NCBI GenBank assembly: GCA_039619475.1
Contig: CM077116.1
Coordinates: 173,257,863-173,321,862, forward strand
Source of the DNA: Icerya purchasi
Lineage: Eukaryota > Arthropoda > Insecta > Hemiptera > Monophlebidae
Reading direction: 5' to 3'
Length of the DNA stretch: 64,000 bases
The position numbers were made by a program, and so were the translations under genes. Shown here in pieces: positions 1 to 11,324 of this stretch; the stretch's first letter is position 1; every line of letters starts with the position of its first letter. The notes under the pieces are model-generated. The model saw only the letters and a list, made by a program, of their open reading frames with translations, did no database searches and was not told the DNA's origin.

Positions 1-189
1 GTTGCGGAATTTTTTAATAATTTTTCTGTAATTTAGATTTCCGAAATCCATGTTTTTCCCTTTTTCTTCATCGATTATTATCTAAATTGTCATTCGAATG
101 TTTCAGAAAAAAGTGATCGAATATGAAGAATATCTCCTATTCAAGGATACAAATCTGTTGTAATCTTGTCTAATAACATGAAAACAGGC

Positions 190-1070
190 TGGACAGGAAT
201 TCCGTAACACATTCCTTCTCATTGATGGCTCAAGGGACCTGGTTGAGAGTTGGAGCCTGGCGTTAATTTCTCCGAATCTTTCCGCCTTCCTTTCTTTTGC
301 ACAATTTATACAGCCGAGCTTATATGGCTATGCTGTCATTTACATTTTATCCCATCCTCCAATTATTTAGTTATTTCTGATTCCAAGAATGCCCTTCAAG
401 CCATCTCTCCTCTTTTGCGATTTTATTATTCTACATATCCCCGTTCTCTCATCCGCGTCCTTTCCTCTATGCATTCAACTAATATTGTTTTGCTATGGGT
501 TCCTAATATCTGCAATAAAATGACAGATTCTCTGTGCGTCCTCGCTCATTTACTTTTCAAAAATTCCAGGATCTAATCTCCTGTCTCCTCTGACTTTTAT
601 CTGTACAACTCAGTTTTCTTTCCTACCCATGGTTCCGTGATTTTCGTTTAGTTCGTCGTTTTTTTTTTGTTATCATTTCGATTATTCGTTTGCATTTCAA
701 TCATTCTCTACTGCCTTCGTCTCGTTTTCGTTTCGCTCTAGCATCTTCTTCTTCTTGTGTCCTTTTCATTCGAGCGACGAAGCTCTCTGTGATTTTAATC
801 GCGTCCTATTGAAATGTCTTTCGCTCGCGATGGAACGATCTGTTTTTTATGCTCAAATGTTAGTGCTTGGTCTCTTTCTGTTCCTTACTGTGCTTCTTAC
901 ATCCTGTCGCGTTTCTTTCTTTGTCTATTATCTCTTTCCTTAGTTGTTATCTGATCGTATTGCTATTTGATTGAGATTTTTCCCTCCTCCGTAGTTCTTC
1001 TAGGCGAAGGTTCCTTGTTAATGCGCCAAAAAAAAACAAAACAAAACAAAAAAACAACAAAAACAAAAAC
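190..1070 (+). mobile_element. LINE-A copy 1: RNase H and C-terminal remnant of a non-LTR retrotransposon
   Basis: This is a 5'-truncated, frame-broken 3' end of an RNase H-bearing non-LTR element. The first RNase H motif (LIDGS) is readable at about 218-232. After a frame change the 250-576 stretch continues the domain with YTAELI, the DSKNALQAI motif and LLWVP, the usual E, D and WVPGH-type blocks. Past 580 only shreds of the C-terminal zinc-knuckle region remain. The copy ends in a tail of A runs broken by C at 1027-1070, which fixes the strand and 3' end. The 5' boundary is uncertain. The match to the copies at 8.0, 8.6 and 12.7 kb supports the family call. The assignment to an I/LOA-like clade is inference from RNase H after the RT. 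Confidence 0.65.
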
Positions 1071-1449
1071 ATGTGAATTTTCGAGATTGTATTTTTCATT
1101 AACATTAATAACAATAGTTTGCGAAGCCCGATTCAGTGACATAAACAGCTAGAAAATGTATTTAAAAAATATTTTTTTACCTCTATGATATTTTGGATTC
1201 TCCGAAAGGACATCTCATAAAAGAAAACTTGTTCTGAGCACGTACACTGTTCATATTTCATTAGCAAGAATATCACATAATCAGACTTTTTACTGATAGT
1301 GTCTCATTTACGATTTCGTTTAACATTTACGAACTCGCACGAATTTATAAAAGCAATCAACAAATTTGTTGAAAGATGTTTATCTCCAGATTCAGCAACA
1401 TACTCCGCGCAATAACGCTCGAAGACTTCCACCATTTACTGGAGTTTTA

Positions 1450-1700
1450 CCCTTTCGCTTGCATTATCGTCATCAGTGAATCCTTCGTGGAGATGATACC
1501 GCGATTATGAGCTGTCCACCTGATGTATAAGATACCGCCACTGGTTTTTGTTGTGGGCTAGTCGAACGCATTCTACGAAACTTTTTCCTACAGCTGTCCG
1601 GATCATGTCTGACCATCTGATTGGAACACGACCACGTCTTCTTTTTCCTTCTACTTTTCCGTTCAGAATTCTCGTGTCTTAAATCCATTTGCTCTTATCA
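1450..1700 (-). pseudogene. RTE-like retrotransposon C-terminal fragment
   Basis: Read on the minus strand, about 1450-1690 encodes a GRxPIRWSDMI stretch followed by AVGKSF and a WxxR-type region. This resembles the C-terminal tail of RTE-like endonuclease-reverse transcriptases (GRPxxRWxDDI...AGxxW). Frame changes are needed to follow it. On the minus strand it is followed by short GATGAC/GATAAT repeats at about 1463-1475, like the short-repeat tails of RTE elements. No RT core is present and both ends are uncertain. A chance match cannot be excluded because the segment is short. Confidence 0.4.
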
Positions 1701-2164
1701 CATGACTCTAAAGAGTATTTCACCACAGTATTCTTCTAATTACTTCCGACGATAATTTTCGTTTCGTTACGTCTATTTCTTGTAACACCGAGCTATTCGT
1801 TAAGAGAACTTATTCTAAGGAAGTTATCCTGCCATCTCTGAACTGTACCTATTGATTCAGATTCGAATCATCTCTAAGGTGTTTTCTTATTCACAAAAAG
1901 ACCAGATACAAGCTGGTTACTCGCTGATGGGATTGAGTTTCTCTTCGAGTAATTGTTTCTTTGGAATTACGCCGAATGCCCCGCTTTATATTTTAAATAA
2001 AACAGTCAGCGAGGTCTCTTATAATCGTTTTGGGTGGGGTTCAAAGTTTCTTTTGAAAATTTGTGATTTCAAATAGCCACCTATTATTATGTTTTGATTT
2101 GAATGAAATCAAACATCTAACGTCAGGTTAGTTGGTAGTTGCAGCAATATATACGCATGTGTGT
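1701..2164. other. No recognisable feature
   Basis: A+T-rich sequence between an RTE-like fragment and an MITE. One ORF of 74 codons (1852-2076) has no recognisable motif and is probably chance. Confidence 0.4.
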
Positions 2165-2614
2165 ATATTAATTACAACATAATTCTTAGGCCGGCCCCCC
2201 ATTACAAAAAATGTCCCAACTTTATGTAACGTATGATATATTTTAATTTTTACCGACTTCTAAAAAGAAGGAGATTATACGTTCGTTCTGTATGTTTTTT
2301 TTTTCTATTTTTGTTCGCACATAATTCATATTTATGTATAATTATTTTTTATTAGTATAACAGAGGCGGTTGATTTAAAACACTATCGATTTTCCAAATT
2401 ATCATGGAAATGTAGTTCAAAATTTTAAAAAATCGTTTTTTAAGCGTAAAATATGGAGAATAATGTGAAAAAAAAAGTTGAGTATTTTTTTTTTATTGTA
2501 TAAAATTGGGTTATCTTTTCATTAGCTAAGAATTTTACGTTGTAAATTTTAAATTTGGATCATTTTATAGAAAGTATAGAAGAGAAAGAGACAGAAATGT
2601 AAGCAAAATGGCCG

Positions 2615-2616
<2 letters not shown>
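2165..2616 (+). mobile_element. TTAATTACAA-family MITE, copy 1 (one arm only)
   Basis: The copy starts TATATTAATTACAACATAAT and then carries a run matching the ends of the elements at 16,764 and 49,373, including CATTACAAAAAATGTCCCAA and TTTATGTAACG. The interior contains the ACCGACTTC...AAGAAGGAG motif (about 2250-2270). Near the end comes AGAATTTTACGTTGTAAATT, a WGATCATTTTATA block and a GTATAGAAGAGAAAGAGA block shared with the copy at 16.9 kb. The second arm is missing; the copy stops at a (TA)n tract. It has no coding capacity, so it is a nonautonomous DNA element by inference. Confidence 0.6.

Positions 2617-2658
<42 letters not shown>
2617..2658. repeat. (TA)n microsatellite
   Basis: About 20 TA units run directly from the end of the MITE copy. 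The same element family is next to CA/TA repeats at 16.7 and 49.3 kb. Confidence 0.9.
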
Positions 2659-2664
<6 letters not shown>

Positions 2665-3984
2665 CAGATAATTCCGGGCTGTCTCAAATTTGACAATTGA
2701 AAATATTTTCCAAACTACTTGTTTGCATTGTCCTTTCTAGTGTAGTCTAAGCTTATTTAAACTTAGTACTGAGATTTTTCTTTTATCTCACTTTCCACTA
2801 ACACACACTGGTCGTTTAATTTAAAAGAAACCCCGATAAAAATAAAAATAAAAATACATTTCGACCGCAATTGTGTTTAGTTGAAACAATCTGTGATTAA
2901 TTATTTTTAAAATTATATTAATTTTCGATGGTTCTAAAGTTTGATTGTCACTGTATACAGATTTTACATAAATTAGCGGGTAAAAGAATTTATTGTACTT
3001 GAATTTTTCACTATTGAAATAACTCATTTTAAGTACTGAAGAAAATGTTTTTATTCCGAAGTCGAAAAAAAAATGGAATTTTTAAATTTTGCTATAAAAT
3101 TAAAATTTGCTTGTTCGGCTTATTTATTTCAACAGTCGATTTCATTAGATTGTAATTTAGACAATTATTATAGGGTCTAACGTAGCTGTACACACAACAT
3201 ACTCGTATTCGACAATTTGATGATTTTTTCATTTGCTACTATACTTGTTTGCTGATGCAACTTTAATTAACCGCCCGACACGTTTTCAATTTTTCATCGA
3301 ATTCTTTCATGACGTTTGGCCGGACTTTCTATTTTACGTTGCTCCTGTTAAAACTTAGGACAGCGACAGTGGAAGTCCCTGCTACCATATCTCTTTTTGT
3401 AATTTTACAGGACACCAGCAGGCATACACCACATCTGTGAAGATTGCTCTCTACCTTATCATGCGTATCAATTGAGCAATCAATTGAGGAATATAAATAT
3501 TTTGATACAAGCAATGTTTCTAAACGACGATATTATTATTATTATATTTAAATCACGCCCCTCGAATAGACGCCGCCAGTTCTCTTTGTACGATGTAAAG
3601 AAGTCGACACAGTTATCTGTCGCGGTAAAAAAGTTTCAAAAAATAAATCCAGTACTAACCGAATTAAATTCAGAAGATGCTGTCTCACTACAGATCTAGT
3701 ATTAAATCTGAACGGAGAGAGAATCCTGATTGTCATATGCTACATCCTTTAAAATTAGATCTTTAAAAGATCTCAGCCCTTTTACTACTACTATCATTTG
3801 CCTAAATGTTAATAATCGAATAGGTTCAGGTGCAAAGGAAACAATAAATAACATCTTTGCACCCGATTAAATGAATCTATCGTCTTGGGTTATTCTTTCA
3901 AATTCGTGGCAAGATAATCTCAAAACGAATGGCCGTCAATTTTTTTTATATTTGCGCTACCTGGGATTTATATCAATCATAATA
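2659..3984. other. No confident feature
   Basis: A+T-rich sequence. Short ORFs on both strands between 3,330 and 3,740 overlap one another, have no recognisable motif and look like chance. Confidence 0.4.
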
Positions 3985-4170
3985 ATTTCAATTCTAAAAA
4001 AAAAAAAAAAAATTAAGATCCTTCCCAACCTAAACAGTTGCAGACCAACGTCTTACTGAGGGTATTTTTTTTGACGATAATCGAAAAAATAGTGTCAACT
4101 TATTTCGCCCAATGAAACCTTTCGTAGCCAGAGAATGTTGAACAAAATCTGCAGCCAATCCTCTATTACG
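3985..4170 (+). pseudogene. Possible reverse-transcriptase fragment of a non-LTR element
   Basis: Across frame changes the plus strand gives IIIISILKK, then NLNSCRPTS, then TIIEKIVSTYFAQ. This resembles the RT block IPIPKK...NYRPISLLS...KIxEKI of jockey/CR1-type elements. No other RT block or RNase H is visible, the lysine run comes from an A-run, and the match is short, so it is a weak call. Confidence 0.3.
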
Positions 4171-4538
4171 TTTTTAAAAAGTACGCAGTTTTCCTCGAAA
4201 AAGCACTTAATAAAATATCGTAGAGTGGTTTATAAAACTGACTTATACCGGAGTAAAATTTAGCAATGCATTGCAAATGTCAAGCCACTTGCACCAGTTC
4301 GACAACACATCAACTACCTTAGTTGCTCATTATATTCTAACCTTTCGTCTGACGCTCACATTATCCCGGAAAAAATATCCATTATTGTTTTTTTCTTACA
4401 AATTACATCGACTACATTTAACTTGTCTCCAATTCTTAATAACTATATCCTATGTAATAGTAAAATTTCTACGAACGATTTTTAACCTTAAACTCTGTTG
4501 GCATTTAAGTACGGTTGGATTTAGATGCTTCAAATCTA

Positions 4539-4663
<125 letters not shown>

Positions 4664-4750
4664 TGATATAATGAAGCGCCTTTCAAACAGTATACATTTC
4701 ACGTTGAACATATTAATCAAAGGACTATCCATTTTTGTATTACGTATATA

Positions 4751-4945
4751 TAAATCGAACTACAGTAACAGTAGACAGAAATTACAATTATATAATGTTA
4801 ATATTTATAAAAGAGAACAACATTGACACGGTAGTTTGCATTACAAAACACGTGTCGGTGTTGTTTTTTTTTTGTTTTTTTTATAAATATTAACATTATA
4901 TAATTGTAATTTCTGTTTAGTACTATTATCGTAGTTCAGTTTAAA
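4751..4945. mobile_element. Small foldback (hairpin) element
   Basis: Two ~80-95-bp arms are reverse complements around a ~20-bp loop. The left arm (about 4751-4830) contains CAGAAATTACAATTATATAA, GTTAATATTTATAAAA and ending GACACG. The right arm (about 4850-4945) contains CGTGTCGGTGTTGTT and then the reverse complement of the rest. The arms diverge mainly by T-run length. No coding capacity. It is consistent with a foldback MITE; target duplications were not resolved. Confidence 0.75.
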
Positions 4946-7529
4946 TACAAATTCCATTCGTAATTTCCTGTAAACTTCGGTAAATATTTTTCTCCTTCAA
5001 AAATTATTTTTCATCGTCAGATGGTTGTAAAATTTGCATTGAAAAGTCTCAATTTTATACATAATTATGTTCTCAGATGTGTTGGTACAAACATTAGTTT
5101 TCTTTTTTCACGAGAATCTTTGTGCTTTAATAATAGGTTGTTTTGACTATATTTACGTAGGAAATAATAATGTCATCTTTTCTCCCAAAAAGATTAAACA
5201 ATACCCTTTGTCGGGAATTCTTCCTTTCGTATCCGGAAGGGTAATTTAGGCGTTCCCAGAGCCAGTATCAGATTTTTCTCTAGCCATCTCATCTTAGAAA
5301 AAGCCCTTCAAATTAGCTTATTTAGGCAGCTTAGAAAACATCCCAGTTATCCTATGAATGTCGAAAAAAATCAGAGATTACACTGATCAAATACGATCGG
5401 TCGGCATACAATGCAAGAGTCTGTGGGCTAATGCTACAAAAAAAAAAAAAGAAAAAAAAAGTAAATGATATAAGAAGATAAAGAGAAAGAGCGAGATACG
5501 ATTACGAAATGAATAAACGTGTCGTTTATGCTTGGCGCATTAAGAATGCGTTGATTATTGTAATTAACTGCATTTAAAATAAACAAGTTCGATAATTAGT
5601 CTGTCCGATATTTTTATTCGGTCCTTTCGAGAATAATTGGTCGTTCGTTGCTACAAGCACTCCTCGAGAATTATATTTCAGCCGTTAGTGAGTGGCTAAC
5701 CTTTATGATTCACTTGATAAGAAGTTTATCGGTTCAGTGCTAAATGGTGTGCAAAACAACTGTCTAAAGCAACAAAGTTAGCACTGATTATCCGATGAAC
5801 ATTTTATCTAGTAAAATTGCGATCCTTATTAAATTCTAATGATTAACCTGTGAAAAAGAATAATTGTTTCGGAAAACTTTTTCACATAGTCATATCCACA
5901 ACAGAAACACGTAAATACACGGCGACCTTTTGATGGCTGAATGCGTGACATTCACAAAGACGTCTATTTGCACGTTAGAAATGTTAAATGTAACAAATGC
6001 GTTATCTCACTATATTACCATCGTTCTTATTTCATCATTATTACTATTATTATTGATATATCTGCCGTTGCTATTATTCGCGCCGAATCGTCACCGATAT
6101 CGTTTAATATCATTTCGACCTGCATTCGTTTCAATTTCAGCGAAAGTAATCGTTAAGTATTGCGTTTATTTCATTACTCTATACATCGACAAAGCGATGC
6201 CGTGACAGTGGCGGAAGTTAAATGATGAAAAAAAATTAACTTAGCGAAGAGCGCTCTGAATCAATTAGAATAAAATTTAGAAATCCGTTTGTCGAGTAGA
6301 AATAATTGAACAATTAGGAATTTATTTTATGCCGCCATGAGCTATTTTCGTTTTGTCATTAAATCAAGATTAGTGAACAACGGACATTATTTAATAAAAT
6401 CGAAATACAATTTGCAGCCCTGACTGGCTAGTTCTTTAACATCAAAATGTAGCTTGCGTTCGAACTCTTAAAAATATTTTAATCAACAGAACAAATTATT
6501 ATTTTGTACCGATTGTCAATAGAGGGAAAAAAGAAAAAAGAAAAAAAAAATGCTTAAACTAAAAAATTTTGTTTCAGTATCTAAGTTCTTTAAATATGTA
6601 CACTTTTGATTTTTAAATTAGACTTCTTTCTTTGACATAAGTATAAGACTCTATTTGTTTTATATAGTTGTCCAAAACCTCGTTTTTACTGTTTGAAACT
6701 GTGTTTTTACATATAATTTTACTGAAATGTAATAAAAATTTCTCTTACAAATACCACAGGCACCCGCAGGATTTTTCTTCGGGTGATTAAATTTGGACAA
6801 GATATTTTGGCTAATAATACTACATTTTAAAAGTGAAAAATTTAATTTTCTCGATTAATTTGTGAATTTAATTTTTTAAGAATTTTCATCGTAAATCTTA
6901 TTATGAAAATACTAAAAATTAGATTAACAACTTTTTGCGATGTGCACGGAATTAGTGGTTGCAAATAATTTTATTGCCATTGAAAATTAACCATTGCATT
7001 ATTTTCATTTTGTAATGAAATTATATATATATATAGTTATACAGAAAAAAAGGTGAGGATTTTCTTTTTATTTCTGAGTTGTACGAATTTTATTATTGAA
7101 TAGAGCTAATCTCATTTTTTTCGCGCTTTGATCTTTTTTCTTTTATTAAAAATTCTCACAGGGGAACAACGGACCTCACAAAAATAATTAATAACGAAAA
7201 CTTACTGAATATTCACTAATCATTATGCGTATAAAGAAGAATAATCGCAGTATTACTAATGATTGCAGGCTTAGGAGTAATAATACATTATTTAAAATAA
7301 ATTATTTAAAAAAAGAAAACCATTTGTTTATGTTTTAAGTACAATTTTGCATATTTATAACTTTATATCGAACGTTGTACCATTTAACGATGGATATTTT
7401 TTAATTATTTGTATCATATAAAATAACAGTATTTTTTACGATACTGTTTTTAAAGTTAATTAATATATTTATTAGAAATTATTTATTTATTAAAGTACTT
7501 AAAAAATAAAGCGATCATCTCTTGCTAGG
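4946..7529. other. No recognisable gene or element
   Basis: About 2.6 kb without a motif I can name. Holds A-rich runs at about 5,440 and 6,530 and a short (TA)n at 7,021. An ORF at 5930-6205 is leucine/isoleucine-rich but has no start context or family match. It could be host intergenic or intronic DNA. Confidence 0.4.
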
Positions 7530-8004
7530 TTTTTTTTTTTTTTTTAAACCGCTCCTCCTTCGGGCATGTCAGCAACGGATCTTCACCCAGAAACGACACG
7601 AGGGAAAGTATCAGTTAGATGTAGAGTCGGTGTCAGCTATTGATCAGGTAAAAGAACTGAGGATAGGAACAATGGAGATCGACGGAAACGATAAGATATA
7701 CGAAGCGCAATAAGGATTAGGAAGTTTGAATAACAGATCGGAGTACAAGGAAGTGCGTTCGTTCACGAGGGATGGACATTCAAAGAAGATATGGTCGGGA
7801 TTACAGACGGCTTTGTCGTCAAGGTTGAGAACGCTATTAGATTTTACGGGAAGATCCGGTTTTTCTTTTTCGTCTTTTACTTTTCTTAGTTTCCTTCTAT
7901 TATTTATTTCTTCCCGATAACAAATACTTCCCCTGCCTGCTATTTCTTTCCTTTTTTTTTCTCGTTCCTTAATTTTGAAATAGTCCTCTTTAGGGGAACA
8001 CTCA
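7530..8004 (-). mobile_element. LINE-A copy 2: 3' end with zinc-knuckle remnant
   Basis: Minus strand. The poly(A) tail appears as the T-run 7530-7545. Reading leftward, about 7,840-7,660 encodes CNPDHIFFECPSLVNERTSL and then PNPYCASYILSFPS, which is the Cys/His C-terminal motif that follows RNase H in this family. Upstream of that (to 8,004) the reading frame is lysine- and arginine-rich and not recognisable as family sequence. The 3' tail has the family's GGGT...GCCC hairpin (7562-7588). The copy is interrupted on its 5' side by copy 3, which inserted at 8,005-8,015. Confidence 0.65.
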
Positions 8005-8015
8005 AATTGCGCACT

Positions 8016-8578
8016 AGACCCTTTTTTTTTGGGCTCATCAACCAAAAAACCTTTACCCAGAAAAAGTCGGTTATATTTTAATCCGATCAGAAATCTTTGC
8101 TAAAAAGGAACAAATAGCAGGAATAATTAATTTGGGAATTAAAGAGCAGGATATAGGAAGCACAATAAGGAGCAGGAAGCCTGAGCGTCAACAAATAGAA
8201 ATACAAAGTAGAACGCCCCACGGAAAGAAATGAACACTGGAAGAACATATGATCGGCGTCGCAAATAACTGCATCATCGGGATGGAGGGAGCAGTGTGAG
8301 GAGGAAATTAGGGAAAAGCGAAATTTGGAGGAAGGCAGAAAAGAATGGTCAAAACGCATACGAACAATAGAAACAACGTCGGAGAGAGGGATACAGAAGA
8401 AACCATGAATAGGGAGGAAAACTAGGCTGAACAGACAGCTGAAATGAATAATTATTAGAAAAGGAGGGACCGTAAATATCCGATATACCGTGATCTGATA
8501 TGGAAGCTTTGACACATCGATAGGAGGTTAGCAGATGGAATTTTTTAGACCCGAAATAGCCCGTCCGCTGAGAATTCG
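8016..8578 (-). mobile_element. LINE-A copy 3, 5'-truncated, with 11-bp target-site duplication
   Basis: Minus strand. The direct repeat AATTGCGCACT at 8005-8015 and 8579-8589 flanks the insertion exactly. The minus strand encodes the region downstream of RNase H: MRFDHSFLPS, then SLHPDDAVICDADHMFFQC (a Cys/His zinc-knuckle) and PAPYCASYILLF. It ends in a short A tail (T-run 8021-8030) preceded by the family 3' hairpin (8031-8058). An upstream frameshift links it to the second reading frame at 8349-8588. It is a classic 5'-truncated target-primed insertion. Confidence 0.75.
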
Positions 8579-8812
8579 AATTGCGCACTGCCTTAAAAAA
8601 AAGTAAAAAATAAAAAACACCTTTTAAAAATAGCCTCTTATTTATGCACTAAAAAGTACAACTTTATTAGTGTGCGACTACCAGATACGCATCTTAACAT
8701 TAAAATCAGAAACTACAAAATATTCTGAAAAATCAAAGCGGGGGCTGTAGATAATTAATTAAATATAATATTAATCTTTAATTTTACTATTAGCATTTTA
8801 TATGGAGTAAAT

Positions 8813-10595
8813 AACTCCGAAACATGTCGGTATTTATTATATTTTTTAAATGTTAATTTTCTGTCACTCGTGTTTTTTATGTGTATTTAATACAAATAAA
8901 ACAAACTAATTGTACAAACGACATATTATATACTAATTAGAAACCCTTTTATCGGGCATAGATGATCAACGAAAAATTAATAACACAAATAAAACCACAC
9001 AAAATCAGAATAACCTCTAAAATGAAGTCAATACGAAAATACACTCTCTATTACAAATACACTATGTGATCAATAAATAACGGGAATTCTCAATTTAAAT
9101 GGACCGCGCTCGACCGTTCCGGGGTTTTTTTTTTTCTTCTTAAGTTGGCAGCTCCTATACTGAAATCTGTATTAAATTTAAGTGGAATCGGATTATCAGC
9201 TGTTTACAACAGACAAGTTCTTGTGTTTCGTCGTATTTTAATATGAATAATTTTATGGAGCAAAGAGTGTGTTTGAAATTTTGTGTTTTCAACGAAATTG
9301 CTTGTACTAAATACTTGAAAATGATGCGGGAAGCCTTTAGGGAGTCTGTTCTATCAAAAATCAGAGAATACGAATGATATAAAGAGTTCCAAAGTGGTCG
9401 TGAAGTGGTTGATGACTTGCCTCGTTATGGACGCCTTTCCGCATGGAATATCGACGAAAACGTCACAATTGTGAAGAAAACTGTGTTCGAAAATCGCAAT
9501 GGATGGCTAGTGATCTCAACATCTCATACGGAACCATCCGGCACACTGTTGTGTGGATATTTTAGGCATGCGACTGTCGCACGGCTTAGGAGTTGAATTT
9601 CCTGTAAAAAGACCATCGAAAGAAAGTTGCTGAAGGGATGATTTCACCGGGGGCCAAAGTGATCGAAACTTTATGAAGCGGATAATTACGGGACGCGAAA
9701 CGCGACGTACAAACAGCACAACGATCATCCGAATGACACTTCAAGGGCGAGCCGAAAACAAAGAAAAAAATCGCGCAAGAGGTGCTGGAAAATCAAAGTT
9801 ATGCTAGCAGTTTTTTTACTTCGGTAAATACAAGGAGTATTACGTTGCTGCTGTTTGGAAGCGTTTGAGAGATGCTGTGCGTCGCAAACGGCCGGATTTA
9901 TGGACCGACAACAGTTGGATTTTGAACCATGATAATGCGCCGTCACTCAAAGCGCGGATTGTGATGGATTTTTTAAACACAGCGTAAATATCCTCCAGCA
10001 AGCGCCGTATTCGCCAGATATGGCTCCGTAAGTGATTTTTTTTCTCTTCCATCGGCTTAAACTACACCACTTCGTGGAAAAAGATTCGGGTCTCCGGAAG
10101 CTATATAAAACAAAATGCGGCGAAGGTGCTGAAGGACATTCCTTTTTTGGCCTACGAAAAATGCATGGATGATCGGGTCGAGCGTTGGCGTATGTGTGTC
10201 GCTTCAGATTGAAGTTATTTTGAAGAAGATAAAATAAGTTTGCTCGAAAGGTAACACAAACTTGTTTTATTTACAAATTACCAAGAATTGATCGTACCTT
10301 GTATAGTTCAAATTAACATTTTCCGATAGTTAATTTGATCTACATAGAAGCACAGAGTATATTGACTTCAGTATGTGTTTTTAGAGTTTATTCTGATTTT
10401 GTGTGGTTTTATTCGTGTTATTACTTTTTAGCTGATCATCTACGTCCCATAGAAGGTTTTCTAATTAGTGTATAATATCGTTTATATAATTTAAGTTTGT
10501 TATATTTGTATTTCGTCTCAAATCACTTATAATTAATATTTAATAAACAATATGTAAAATGATTCTGTTTTAATATTTACTGAAGTACTGGAGCA
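8813..10595. mobile_element. Composite element: mariner flanked by long inverted repeats
   Basis: The segment at about 8813-9085 is repeated in inverted orientation at about 10290-10595. The best-conserved stretch is 8930-9040 against 10360-10480: it includes ACTAATTAGAAA, GATGATCA, AATAACAC, AATAAAACCACACAAAATCA and GAAGTCAATA. Outer parts are more diverged. The loop holds a mariner transposase pseudogene. Either this mariner has unusually long terminal inverted repeats or it inserted into a foldback element; I could not find a short canonical mariner terminal repeat next to the gene. Confidence 0.6.
9243..10254 (+). pseudogene. Mariner (Tc1/mariner superfamily) transposase, decayed
   Basis: The open start at 9243 reads MNNFMEQRVCLKFCVFNE, the usual start of an irritans-like mariner transposase. 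REVVDDLPRYGR follows (mariner GRESVEDDERPGRP region). After several frame shifts the C-terminal half gives KRLRDAVRRKRPDLWTDNSW-like residues, then HDNAPS with catalytic D, FLN, and QQAPYSPDMAP, the block before the third catalytic residue, and finally a YFEEDKI end. The length (~1 kb) fits the family. There are stops and frameshifts throughout and the region of the first catalytic Asp (GDETW) is not readable, so it cannot encode an active enzyme. Confidence 0.85.
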
Positions 10596-10599
10596 TCGG

Positions 10600-10984
10600 T
10601 ATTGTATTCTTTTATTTATGTATCTTTTACGCTTGATTTTTTTCAACTTTTGTGGCCCGATACACACAGCCGGTTTTTGACATGCGGCACCGCTGATTAT
10701 TGCAATCGAGAAATGCCGCAACCGATTTTGTTACGTGCGGCGACGTAAATTAAAGAAGGAACGCGGGCAAAAACTGGTACCGACAAAGCGCTATACTTTC
10801 AGACGCTTTCCAGGTCAATGTATGTAATTATTGTTTATCTTACATAAGAAACAAAAAGTTATTTAAAACCAAAAAGAAGATATCATTTACCGATTCAAAA
10901 ATTATAACACCTGTAAATTTTATACATTTCTCACTGTAAATTCCAAATGAACTAAATGAAATAATTTCGACGAAAATAGATATT
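10600..10984. other. No recognisable feature
   Basis: A GC-richer patch at 10,660-10,780 with several CpGs sits in A+T-rich sequence. No coding or repeat assignment possible. Confidence 0.4.
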
Positions 10985-11322
10985 CATTAGCCCGTTCTTT
11001 CATTTCCAGCGGCAGATTTTTGGGTACCTTTTCAGCCCATAATATTGTTCTTCTTTCCTTAAATGACTCATTCTAGACTCTATGGTTCAACTTCTATTCT
11101 TTTTCATTTTCTAATTCTGGCTCCTTTTACTGCTCAACCATCTCTTGCTCCTCGCCCGTGGTTTTCTAAATGCTTGCCATCTTTTAAACGCTCTACAATA
11201 TTGGATATTTGTCGCCTTCGCTTTAATCGCAGTCTCCTTCCTACGCATCATTTTCTCGGTTTTCATCTGCTTCCATTCCATTCTGTCATCGTGTTTTATT
11301 TGAATATTCGGCCTTTTCTACT
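10985..11322 (+). mobile_element. LINE-A copy 4: fragment downstream of RNase H
   Basis: Plus strand. The sequence encodes PRPWF...LPSFKRSTI..ICRLRFNRSLLPTHHF and SFHLLP-like residues, matching the segment between RNase H and the zinc-knuckle in copies 6 and 7 (RLRFNRSLLLT). It begins near FSAHNIVLLSL, also seen in the 53.5-kb copy. It lacks the zinc-knuckle and any poly(A) tail because it runs straight into an RTE-like element at about 11,322, where the reading frame continues across the junction (ORF 11063-11497). Confidence 0.5.
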
Positions 11323-11324
11323 AA

